Part shown: in pieces, positions 20,979 through 30,555 of the stretch
Position numbering within the stretch: the stretch's first letter is position 1
Layout of the letters: each line of letters begins with the position of its first letter
Source: Tranzscheliella williamsii
Taxonomy: Eukaryota; Basidiomycota; Ustilaginomycetes; Ustilaginales; Ustilaginaceae
Assembly (NCBI GenBank): GCA_023212725.1
Contig: JALBYF010000025.1
Coordinates: 1 to 64,000 of the forward strand
Direction of reading: 5' to 3'
DNA length: 64,000 bases
The notes under the pieces: generated by a model
What the model saw: the letters and a program-made list of their open reading frames with translations, nothing else
Database searches by the model: none
Told to the model about the DNA's origin: nothing
Program-made: the position numbers and the translations under genes

Positions 20979-22928
20979 TTATCGGGACTCTATGTGCTGG
21001 ATGAGCTCGGCATAGGCGCAGAGCTCCTCGTCCTGGAAGCGGCGACCAATGAGTTGGAGACCGATAGGGGCGCCGTCAAAGACGCGCCTGTGCTGTGTAT
21101 ACTCGCGCTGCTGCTCCTCATCGAACTCGGACAGGGGAGTGGTCTGTTCGGGCGCATAAGTCAGCTCAGCGGGAAGGGCGGCGGACGGCGTTGCTTCGGC
21201 GCGTTCGTACTCGGCGTCGGTGTGCGCATCGGCGAAGAGGCCGGATGGGAAAACAACGCCGGGGTAGTCGACCAGATTGAAGGCGCTCGTGTAGCCCCAG
21301 TAGCGGATCTTGCCCGGGCGCGGCGCGACGTTGGGCAAGACGGGGCACAGGAGGCAGTCCAGGCCGAGCGCGTTCCACTGCAGTAAAAACTCGCGGCGGA
21401 ACGCCTCACGTCGCCGGACCTGCGCCCAAAGCTCGCTCACCGACATTTCGCCGCTCGTGAGGTCTGGACCCAGCGCGCGCACGTACGGCTCCGACAGGAT
21501 GAACTGTGTCAGCGGCAGCAGTGGCTCCCCTGTCGCCTTGGCCAGCAGGTGGAAAAACTTGCCCGAATCCATAAAGTAGAGCGAGCGGACGAGGTCCCAT
21601 GCTCTCTTATGCAGGGTGCCCGGTGTCCAGCGCTTGAGCTGGATGCGGGGCAAATTGGTGTCCGGCCGCGCGGCGATGCTGTTGAGCTTAGCGATCCAAT
21701 GCGACAGAGCCCGGCGGACGGGCGCGATGGGCCGCACGACGCCGTCTTCGAGCATGACGCCGATCACAATGGTCCGCTTAGCAGCGTGCGCTGAGGACGA
21801 AAGCAGACTGTCGACCGTGCGCCACGGCATGGGCAGAAGCGCGTGCTCCTCGAGCCATGGCCGAGTCTTCTGGTTAAGCATGCTCGACATGAAGAGGCCG
21901 ATGTCGCGCAGCGAGTGCGCTATCGGTCCCAGAGAAGGGCCGACGCCTTCGTTGCCTGGCATCGTTGACCTCAAGCCGAGATAGGGCAGACGCTGCGTGG
22001 TCGGCCGCAGCCCGTACAGGTTGCAGACGCCGGCCGGCTGCCGGACCGAGCCGCCGATGTCGGAGCCCAGGCCCAGAGCGCTCCCGCCACCGGCAAGCAG
22101 TGCACTTTCACCCCCGCTCGAGCCGCCCGGGCTCAAGGCGAGGTTGTAAGGGTTCAATGTCTGGCCGTACAGATTGCTCCGGTCATCCAGATGCATGATG
22201 CCCTGAGGCATGTTGGTTTTGCCTAGGATGACGGCGTCGGCGTCCAGCAGCAGCGAAACGATGTGCGCGTGGGCGGGATCCTTGCTAACATACTCACCCT
22301 GGGTCTGGGCGAGCAGCTCGATCTGCTCTGGCGTCAGATTCTGCTTGACAAGTGGATGCGAGGCGGGATCTGGCAGGACATCGTATACGAATCCGCGCTG
22401 AGTTCCATGGCCACTGTAAGTTATATTGCCCTTGATGCTCATCGGAAGACCGAACAACGGTCCGAGCTCGTCAAGCCTTCCCTCTGCAGCGTACTGGCGG
22501 CGCTTGTCGTCCAACATCTTGGCCCTTTCCTTGGCTTCGGGCCCAAAGTAGTGCGAAAGGCAGTTGGTGGCCTGGTGGACTAGAGCCATCCTTTGCAAAT
22601 ACGCAGAGACCACATCCTGGACCGAGGCTTCTCCGCGCTTCATCATCTCGACGAGCGCGGTAGCATCTTTGGCAGCAATTGCCTTGTGCCCAGACGAGCT
22701 GAGATCTGCGGCTGCTGTAGTCTCTGCCAGAAGCGAGTGGAATGAGGGGCCGCGTTCTGTGTTCGATGGCGGGTCCAGGCTGCTGTTGGCCCTATCTCGC
22801 CATTCGGTCAGCTTTACATCCGATGAAAGGTGCTCAGGTGGGATTTGCAATTCCTTTGCGTGCTCTTGCACAATAGCTTGCCATGTTGTGCAGCCAGAGT
22901 AATCCGGGACAGGCTTGTTAGCTGTCAT
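20979..22928 (-). CDS. Amidase signature family hydrolase
   Basis: A single-exon gene for 649 residues from the ATG at 22928. The frame stays open to an earlier ATG at 23045, but that one overlaps a TATAAA box and adds 39 residues of no family character, so I reject it. The Lys-Ser-Ser catalytic set of amidases is visible: Lys in PMSIKGN (near residue 165), the cis-Ser in the GGSSGGESALL loop (near 268), and the nucleophile region GSDIGGSVRQPAG just after. Length and the long N-terminal helix part fit the fungal acetamidase/fatty-acid-amide-hydrolase branch, which hydrolyses small or acyl amides to acid plus ammonia. The substrate is not predictable. It has no signal peptide, so it probably acts in the cytosol. 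Confidence 0.9.
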   Translation of the reverse strand: MTANKPVPDYSGCTTWQAIVQEHAKELQIPPEHLSSDVKLTEWRDRANSSLDPPSNTERGPSFHSLLAETTAAADLSSSGHKAIAAKDATALVEMMKRGEASVQDVVSAYLQRMALVHQATNCLSHYFGPEAKERAKMLDDKRRQYAAEGRLDELGPLFGLPMSIKGNITYSGHGTQRGFVYDVLPDPASHPLVKQNLTPEQIELLAQTQGEYVSKDPAHAHIVSLLLDADAVILGKTNMPQGIMHLDDRSNLYGQTLNPYNLALSPGGSSGGESALLAGGGSALGLGSDIGGSVRQPAGVCNLYGLRPTTQRLPYLGLRSTMPGNEGVGPSLGPIAHSLRDIGLFMSSMLNQKTRPWLEEHALLPMPWRTVDSLLSSSAHAAKRTIVIGVMLEDGVVRPIAPVRRALSHWIAKLNSIAARPDTNLPRIQLKRWTPGTLHKRAWDLVRSLYFMDSGKFFHLLAKATGEPLLPLTQFILSEPYVRALGPDLTSGEMSVSELWAQVRRREAFRREFLLQWNALGLDCLLCPVLPNVAPRPGKIRYWGYTSAFNLVDYPGVVFPSGLFADAHTDAEYERAEATPSAALPAELTYAPEQTTPLSEFDEEQQREYTQHRRVFDGAPIGLQLIGRRFQDEELCAYAELIQHIESR

Positions 22929-25347
22929 CGCTGAATGGCGTTCAGGACGCGACGTCGAGACGGCAAGGCGGCACACTTGGTAATATGTGAGGGAAGACAA
23001 GACGATGCTACGGTCGAAGCATGTGGCCCGGGCTTTATAGATCATACGTAGTCATGATTGATCTTGGTCCGTGCCAAATCTGCAATGCATGATGACAGGT
23101 CGGTCAAACACAACGACCTAACACTATTGCTCTGGTTCAATTCGGCTCGTCAGATGGGCTTATTTCGCACGCTTCCCATCCGGAGAGGATAGCCTTACGC
23201 CAGGCGTTATATCGCCCGCATTTGCCATTCCAAAGGATACAAAAAGGCGAATGGCCGCAGTCGAACGAGACAATGCTAGCTGTTGTTCTGTCCCATTCTG
23301 GTGCACCGCGAGGCAGCCGTCGGCCCGTTGTGACGAATACCGTAGGTTGAGGTGGGAGACGCGACGCTATCACTACCAGTGGCGTGCCTCGGTCTGAGTC
23401 AAGGTGCGCGTCAGCATGCAGTTCATCCGCGTTGAATAAAAGACCGCAAAAGCGCACCCCTGATGCTTTCTCATCAAAACGAGTCGCGTTAATGATGGCT
23501 AGGCTCTTCGCCTGAGATTCGATACGCAGCTGCTGTGAAGGGAGGTGCAGGGGTTAAGTCTTGGCGGGGATGTGTAGTCATGAAGAAAACATACATAAGT
23601 TAACTTAATCATCAGCTCAAATATTCTTGGCAATTACTACCATAGAGGGCTGTATTCACGATTACCGGCTCCACAGCCGCGACGCTGCATGCGCTGTCTT
23701 CCTGACTGGGCGCGCACACATCGTCTCTTTCACCGATGAAGCGGCCTCGAAAATACAAACACAATCACAATGAATGCGATTCACGGTTGGAATAGGATAT
23801 GCTACTAAGTGCCACAATCTGACTGCTTGTTGGTCTTTCTTTCGCCGCTGGTCTTTTGCACTGGCGCAGAGCTGCCGGGCGGCGTCCGTTTTGCTCGTTG
23901 CTCCCGCGTTGGCGTGGACCAAGGAAGCAGGGCTACCCTAGACGGAAAGCCGGACACAAAGGTGGAGGACGAAGCGAGAGGTCGGATCCAGAAGCGGCGT
24001 TTCTATGTGCGAGAAAGGTCAAAGAAGTGAAGCCCAAAGCGACCTCAGCTGAGCGAGTCACGATGGAGCGCCGGTTGCCGCTTGCGTCTTTCAACGGAGT
24101 GGATGATGGCAAGGCGTCTGCATATCGTTCCCGCCTGCAGCAGCTTCACCCTGGCCAACGAACAACGTCTGCCGCTCATTGCTATCACGCAGTCCGCTTC
24201 ACTTTGCCCGCAACCCAACAGCAGCTAACCAAGGCTGTGCTTATACCATGCCTACTAGCCTGCGTGACCTGCCAATGACGATGGCGGATAACTGCAAGTT
24301 GCACTTGGTGGAAGCCTGCTATTTCGAGCCATCGCGCGTTACTGCTTCGATGCATGCGAGGGCCGAGGGCCTGGAACCGCGTCGTGGAAATTATGCATCC
24401 CAGGCCGACGCGTTTTGGGAGGCACGTCATGAGAGGCAGAGCCAGATCTCCAAGCGGGAGCGGGGAAGACAAAAGGCTCAAGGCACCCCGCTCACAGCGT
24501 TCGCATTCCCAATTCAGGCGTGAGCCACCTAGGGTCTGAGTTGTAGTCCAGTCGCAGTCCAACGAGGCATGCTAGCGCGGATCCCCCGCGCGGCTCGCGT
24601 CAGGCGAATCGCTCACAGGTCGCCGACCCGCAATAGAACCGCGCAAGGAGAGGGATGCCTCCCCTTTCAGCCAAAGGAAACACTCACTAAGTACGCGTGC
24701 GCACAGTCCCCGTCTTCGGAGTGTACGTTCAATTTCACACTGCACAACCCCAAGAGAGCGCACGCATGCAACACGCACCAACACGCAGCAGCCCACATCA
24801 GCTTGCAGCTCAACCGTGAAATTTGCCATTCACGATGTCCCAGCTACGCTCGCTCTCACCCACCTCATATTTCGTTGTAGGGCTCGTGGCTGTGAATGGC
24901 TCAACTCAGCCTGCACTTCACCTATCATCCCATCGCATCGCACCGCCACATTCTCGACCACCTCCTCGCTATCACCCTTTTCAACAAGCACAGCTTCAAT
25001 ATACCCCCTAGTAGCGCCTTATGCTCGTAGCCTAACGCCAGCAATCCGTCTTCATCGCTGTCTTCTCACCATCATCTTCTCCACCACGCATACGACACTC
25101 ACCTCCCCTCTCCTCGGCTGTATAGCAACTGCAACTGGCATCCGACCTCGCAGCACTTTGGCACCCTTTGCTCATTCCTCGAGCTCGTCTGCTTTCATTC
25201 TACTAACAAGCTCGCTTTCCGTATCCCCTCGCAAAGTCGCTGTATTCGACGACGCGTCCCTGCCGCTCAGGCCAAGCTTTCGCTCGACGCCAAGAACGGG
25301 TCGAGACTTGAGTGCATAGAGTCATCTGCGCCTTTTTCTGAGAGACC
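22929..25347. other. Long divergent intergenic region
   Basis: A 2.4-kb stretch between the amidase (leaving leftwards) and the large gene at 25348. I find no gene. From about 24.8 kb on it is strongly pyrimidine-rich on the plus strand (many TC, CAC and CTC runs), as expected for the promoter and long leader of the gene that follows. The open frames there are a by-product of that bias. Confidence 0.5.
23034..23039 (-). promoter_or_regulatory. TATA box of the amidase gene
   Basis: TATAAA on the minus strand about 105 bases upstream of the chosen ATG (22928). Its presence here argues against the upstream ATG at 23045. Confidence 0.55.
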
Positions 25348-28300
25348 ATGCTGTCAAGCTCCTCTATCCTTCCGATAACCAACCATACTAACGAACTTGT
25401 CGCTCCATCTGCAACCCGGCCCTCCGCCTCGCCCTCTACCAGTCTATCCACCACTCATCCCAGCCGCGCTACCAGCCTCGACCTTGGTGTAGCATCTCCT
25501 CGAGCCGCATCCTCGTCCTCATCCCTTACCGCCGATGGCTATCCTCGCTCATCCATCCTCCTTAATGCCCGTAGGCGTTCTTACAAAGGGCTGGTCTACG
25601 CATCTACCGACCAGCCCGACCGCACTGCTCCCGTTGTAACCCATATCCCAGCGGCTCCCTCCCGCAAGCAGAGGGAGAAAGAAAGGGAGAGGGATCTAGA
25701 ACGCGAAAGCGAGCGCGAGAAGGAACGCGAAAGCGAGCGCGAAAGAGCGAGAAGAAAAGACGAAGAAAAGATTTGGGGGATACCTAAGAAAGCGCTTCTT
25801 CTGGGGCTTGGAGACCTCAACTTTAATGCCCAGATGGCCATGATGGCCGGCTGGGGTCATGGCAGTGGCGGCGCTTCGGTACTACCAAGTCCATCCCTGT
25901 TGAGCGATCGCAAGAAGGTCAAGACCTCTTTGTGCGAAAAGCCCCGATCAGCTGCGTCATCAATCAACTCCAAGAAGTCCACCCGTGACAGTGACTCCGA
26001 GCCAGACGATGTCGACCATCTTGACGATCAGAACAAATCGCCTGCCAAGAACAGAAGCAAGAAGCCGGCACAATCCGACAAGGACCAAACCGGATCGGTA
26101 GAAGATGGTCCACAGCTCGATCCCGAGGAGCTGGCCGCACTCAATGCGATCATCAATACGCGACGCAGCATGGCAGCGGCGCAGGCTTTGGTCAATGGAC
26201 AGGTCAGCATGCCAGCTCGATCTACCGGAGGTTCCAGTTTTGGAAGTGCGCTCGACAATCCTCGTCCGCAGTTGGAAGGAAACCGCCTTGAATCTCAGGA
26301 TTCGGTGCCCAGTATGAGCTCCTTTACACACTCTGCGACGAGCGCTGGCAGCAGCAGCTTGCCTCTCTCTCCCTCCGGCAAGACGAGCGCCAATGCCCCC
26401 GGCCTGAGCAGTTTCGGCTCATTGGCCGCAGACGGCACTGACCCGAAATCGCTTCGCATTCGCTTCGCCCCTCTGCCAACACCGTCATCCGCACCTCTCC
26501 TCGTCTCACAAGCTCCTGAGCTTTCGCAAGATGGACAGACGGCACATCCTGCTCGTCCTATTGATGACGACGACTCAGATATCACCGACTCTGAGTACGA
26601 GAGCGATGACGACGCCAAGTCCATGAAAGGTAAATGGTACCTCATGGGTATGCCGTCCGCCATGTTCAAACCTCAATATTACACCGCCAAGTCACATAGG
26701 CGTAAGCACGGAAAGAATGGAAGCATTCACAGCTTTGGTGCCGAGGCGGAAGAGGTCGAGGACAGTGCAAGCATCCGCCGAAAAAGCTCCGGAAGTCTCG
26801 CCGAAATTTTTGGGGCGGACATGATGCGGAAGCTCTCGTCAACCTCGGACAATGAAGAGGAAGAGCGTGGACGAGGATCGAGCACGATTTCCCGATCGAA
26901 ACGAACTTCTTCCCACTCTCGCCGCCGCTCACGAAGTCGCAATGGAGTCAGTTCAGGCGATGAGGAGGAGCGCGCTCGTCGTAGACAGCTGATCCGTCTC
27001 GCACGTCCCGGAGGCACCGGCATGGTCACTCTGCCCGACGGAACTAAAATCCGGGCTAGGCGGGTCAACGATCAGGTAAGCCAGGATGAGCCGGAATTCA
27101 TCGAGTGGGGCTTTGCCGGCTTGGCTCGCGAGGCATCTCGACGAAGTTTAGGCGGAAGCAATCCAACCTCTTTGGCAACTACACCGAATGACTCCGAATA
27201 CAGGGGTCTAGCCGCTTACATGCAGGGCGAAGGTGACGAGGGAGACGAAGAATCCGGCATGGCTTGGGTTCGTCGTCGCAGGCGAGAGCGAGAGGAACGA
27301 GCACGCCTCGAACGCGAACGCGAGCAAGTCCAGCAGGAGGCGCCACTCGAGACGGAAGCATCCCCAGTCGAACCGAAGATCACAGTACAAGAAGCCAAAG
27401 GAAACTTGAAGGACGTGGTAGCCATTGGAGATGCTCTCGCCGCACCTACGACCTCAAGTGAGCTGTTTACGGCGTTAACCGAAGCGGCACCCGCCTCAAA
27501 TGCTATGACGCTTCCCATCGCGGAGCCAGGCGAGGAAGCTGAAGTTCCTTTGTCCTCGACAGCTAAGGCTGATGTGGACAAAGATGTCATCGGATCAGCC
27601 ATCGATCTGCAGGCGCAAGAAGCTTCTCTGCCTGCGACGCTGGATGTTACAGATAGCGCTCGGGCACCATTGAGCATCGACGCGTCGCAGCGCTTCATGT
27701 CTGAGCAGCACGACTTTATGGACTCTCCAGTCGCCGAATCATACACCGGTGACAATCTTGGGTCTTCTATATTATCGGAAGCTCCCGCTGACGATACCAG
27801 TCTTTCCGGAAGCCAGATCCTACAGAAGAACGGCCGCGCGACAACGGCAGCGCCAGCAGAGAGCACCTCTCGCCAAGGGACCGGTTTGGCGCTTACAGCT
27901 AACCAAGCCGAACTGATCCGCCGCAGGCACGAAGACGAGGTTGCGGCCTTGGGCGCCGAGGTTCTAGCTCAAAACCGACGAAACAATCAGCGTCGCCATG
28001 CCAGCACAACGGCTCGAAGCGTCACATCTCCGGTCGTCGGCTCTACTACCCCTGATCAAGCATCTCCTGCAAAGGCTCCTGCTGCAAAGGCTCCTGTGGT
28101 GGCAAACAAGGCAGCACAAAATACAACCGTTTCTGCGCCATCCATGTCCAACTCGGCTTTGCTCAGCAAGTCGGCTTCGCGGGATTCGTCGCAAGACAAA
28201 AAGTCGCTCTCCCGAGCTGTTGGCTCGATCATGCGCAAAGCCACTACCGACAGCGATCGCACGGTACGAGGGGCGAACGAAGATGTTCGGAGAAAGGTGG

Positions 28301-29346
28301 AGCCTGCATCGTCGCTCGTCTCTGAGCCGAGCTCTGTCGTACCGGAATTCATCATGCCGCAGCACACCACCCAGGATACCCTGTCCACCATCCGCAGCCA
28401 TTCGCCCGAAAGCACTTTATCTGGCAGATCTTCCTCGGTGGATTACTCATTGTCGGTTGGAAATAAGTCGGTTTCGTCGCTGCAAGGCACCAACGGTAGT
28501 GTTCATTCGCACTCGCCCCTTCACAAGCGCATCTCGATGGACCCCACCATTAGCACACCAGCACCCCTGGCATGGCTACCTCGACGCCCCGATGCGCGAG
28601 GTATGGCTGTGGTGCCTCTGCCACAGCTCGGTGTCCGTCCCGAGCGACCTCGAGAGGGCCGTGTCTGGCAGTTTGACGTCAGTGACGATTCGGATGCCGG
28701 CAACGATGCCGCCTCAGACAAGGAAGACGAAGAAGGTTCAGACCTGGATGCGGAGGAGTTGGAGGAGGAAGAGCGCAAAACGGCAATGCAAAAGAAGCGA
28801 GCCACGACACGAGCTGCCGGTCAAGAGGTCGTCCATGCGCGACTCGGTGAAAAAGCGTCTTCGCGAGCCATCACCAAAGCTTCTGCGTCCTATGAGAGTG
28901 CGCCGATGCGTCGCCACAGCGACAGGGGCTTGCGGCGGAGCAGCGTTGGAAGCCGATCGCACGCGTCCTCATCTCCCGCCGCTCCGCGAAAACCGCCTCC
29001 GAAGCTGATCCGAACGCATCGGTCGATGCAGTCGATCAAGGGTTCGGACAACGAGGCGGAGGACGACGTGGATCTATGGCCGGCTGCTTCGGCAACAAGC
29101 AAGTCCGGAACTCCGCGGCCGCGACACATTTTGGTCAATCTTCCCGGAGGACCAGGCATCTGGGATAGCAAGAAAGGAGGCGGACGCAACGCAGTGGCAG
29201 CGATCAACAGCGTCGCGGCAGCGCGAGCCAAAGCCATCAAAAAGCGCGCCAAGGACAAGCGGACATCGTTCGAGCTGCCTCCCGGCTGGGACGATGAGAT
29301 GATGGACTACGGCTGGCCGCGAAGTCTCAAGGGCTCCCTCTACTGA
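25348..29346 (+). CDS. Large disordered protein of unknown function
   Basis: A single-exon gene for 1332 residues beginning at an ATG after a pyrimidine-rich leader. Most of it is Ser, Ala, Pro and charged low-complexity sequence. Around residues 108-143 there is an almost pure Arg/Glu/Lys run (repeats of RERE/SERE). Less biased, probably conserved islands are a stretch around residues 415-450 with an acidic DDDDSDITDSEYESDDD patch then KGKWYLMGMPSAMFKPQYY, and residues 548-600 with MVTLPDGTKIRARRV then EFIEWGFAGLAREA. The C-terminus has GGPGIWDSKKGGG and ends in an ELPPGWDDEMMDYGWPRSLKG segment. I recognise no enzyme or binding domain. The islands with aromatic and basic residues hint at a scaffold or cytoskeleton-associated role, but that is a guess. 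Confidence 0.8.
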   Translation: MLSSSSILPITNHTNELVAPSATRPSASPSTSLSTTHPSRATSLDLGVASPRAASSSSSLTADGYPRSSILLNARRRSYKGLVYASTDQPDRTAPVVTHIPAAPSRKQREKERERDLERESEREKERESERERARRKDEEKIWGIPKKALLLGLGDLNFNAQMAMMAGWGHGSGGASVLPSPSLLSDRKKVKTSLCEKPRSAASSINSKKSTRDSDSEPDDVDHLDDQNKSPAKNRSKKPAQSDKDQTGSVEDGPQLDPEELAALNAIINTRRSMAAAQALVNGQVSMPARSTGGSSFGSALDNPRPQLEGNRLESQDSVPSMSSFTHSATSAGSSSLPLSPSGKTSANAPGLSSFGSLAADGTDPKSLRIRFAPLPTPSSAPLLVSQAPELSQDGQTAHPARPIDDDDSDITDSEYESDDDAKSMKGKWYLMGMPSAMFKPQYYTAKSHRRKHGKNGSIHSFGAEAEEVEDSASIRRKSSGSLAEIFGADMMRKLSSTSDNEEEERGRGSSTISRSKRTSSHSRRRSRSRNGVSSGDEEERARRRQLIRLARPGGTGMVTLPDGTKIRARRVNDQVSQDEPEFIEWGFAGLAREASRRSLGGSNPTSLATTPNDSEYRGLAAYMQGEGDEGDEESGMAWVRRRRREREERARLEREREQVQQEAPLETEASPVEPKITVQEAKGNLKDVVAIGDALAAPTTSSELFTALTEAAPASNAMTLPIAEPGEEAEVPLSSTAKADVDKDVIGSAIDLQAQEASLPATLDVTDSARAPLSIDASQRFMSEQHDFMDSPVAESYTGDNLGSSILSEAPADDTSLSGSQILQKNGRATTAAPAESTSRQGTGLALTANQAELIRRRHEDEVAALGAEVLAQNRRNNQRRHASTTARSVTSPVVGSTTPDQASPAKAPAAKAPVVANKAAQNTTVSAPSMSNSALLSKSASRDSSQDKKSLSRAVGSIMRKATTDSDRTVRGANEDVRRKVEPASSLVSEPSSVVPEFIMPQHTTQDTLSTIRSHSPESTLSGRSSSVDYSLSVGNKSVSSLQGTNGSVHSHSPLHKRISMDPTISTPAPLAWLPRRPDARGMAVVPLPQLGVRPERPREGRVWQFDVSDDSDAGNDAASDKEDEEGSDLDAEELEEEERKTAMQKKRATTRAAGQEVVHARLGEKASSRAITKASASYESAPMRRHSDRGLRRSSVGSRSHASSSPAAPRKPPPKLIRTHRSMQSIKGSDNEAEDDVDLWPAASATSKSGTPRPRHILVNLPGGPGIWDSKKGGGRNAVAAINSVAAARAKAIKKRAKDKRTSFELPPGWDDEMMDYGWPRSLKGSLY

Positions 29347-29947
29347 TCAAGATCACTTTCGTTTTGTTACACAACCACCTCTCCTGTAGCCTTCTTTAAG
29401 CACTCACTTGCCTTTCGAGCCATTGCTCCTCATCTACGTACACGTTGCTGCATTCCTCTTTCCTACCAGTCACGCCCATTTTTTGTAAGCATCTAGCAAC
29501 GGGTCATGGGTCAATCTAGCCAAGTTTGGCCAGATGAGTCCACGGGTGTGGTGTGCGGTCTTCCACAAAGGCGTCCTTTGAAGAGGTGAAAAAGAAATGT
29601 GAGATGGACGGTTGGAGATGGCAGATCGGGATCGGGGATCCGCATCTGGATCTAAAGCGGATTCGGCCTTTGTCTCGAACCGAAGACCGCGGAGGCAGAT
29701 TTCGACATTCTCAGCCATCACCATCATCATCCTACTACCACCACAATCACCGCACCCTGCCTCTATCACACCGTGCTGACAGTTCCCTTCTTTTTTCGGC
29801 CTATAGAACCTCACCTTACGCTCTGCGGCCCCAGGGCAGATGAGGAGCAACGTCTGAGCAGCGAGCCTAGCTTTGGCGACACATCCACTTTTTGCTGTTA
29901 CCAGGATCACTGGTTCGGAGCTCGTTTCGTACTCTGCTGTGGCAGGG
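29347..29947. other. Intergenic, no gene seen
   Basis: A 600-base spacer between two genes on the same strand. It is the likely promoter and leader of the gene at 29948. Confidence 0.5.
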
Positions 29948-30524
29948 ATGGAGAATCTGGCGGCGAAGTATGAATCTGTTGGCGGCGCGTCCGATGCTGA
30001 CAGATCGGGGCCTAGAAACTCTCCTTCGCTCCAGCACAAGCGGTCGATTGCCACGTCGAGTGCCTCGTCTTCGAATCGCAGCAATCCTACTCGGCCTCAG
30101 CCAGCCGCTTCGATATCGCAGCAACGCCGCATGCCCGTGTACGTCCGCATCGTGCCCAAGGATATCTGGCTCAGGTTCCACGTTGCTCCGAACCGCACGA
30201 TAGCCTCGATCAAGGACGCAGCTCTGCTGCGTGCGCATGCGCCCGAGTACGATCCCTCGCTCTCCTACCGCTTTTACCACGATGCTGTCAATGCATCCGC
30301 CAACGCCAAGTTAGCCCCCGTCGCAAGTCAATACCAAATGGCCAAGCACCGCAACTACTCCTTGCCCAAGTCCTTCTCCGCGCCTCCGCCCGACCTCCAC
30401 CGTCTGTCTGCCTCTACTCTCAACGAAACGTCCCGCGCCGCCAGGCACCCTTCGGTCAAGCCTAAGGGGCTCAGGCACCCGCCGGCTAAAGCGTCGTTGG
30501 CAGCCCACTGGCCACCAGCGAGCC

Positions 30525-30555
<31 letters not shown>

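Noticed and set aside
22929..23045. Upstream ATG of the amidase at 23045
   Set aside because: It would place a good TATAAA box inside the coding region, and it adds 39 residues that do not look like the family N-terminus.
24816..25319. 167-codon frame before the large gene at 25348
   Set aside because: The sequence is a pyrimidine-rich leader. The Ser/Thr/Pro/Leu translation reflects TC runs, and no family is visible.
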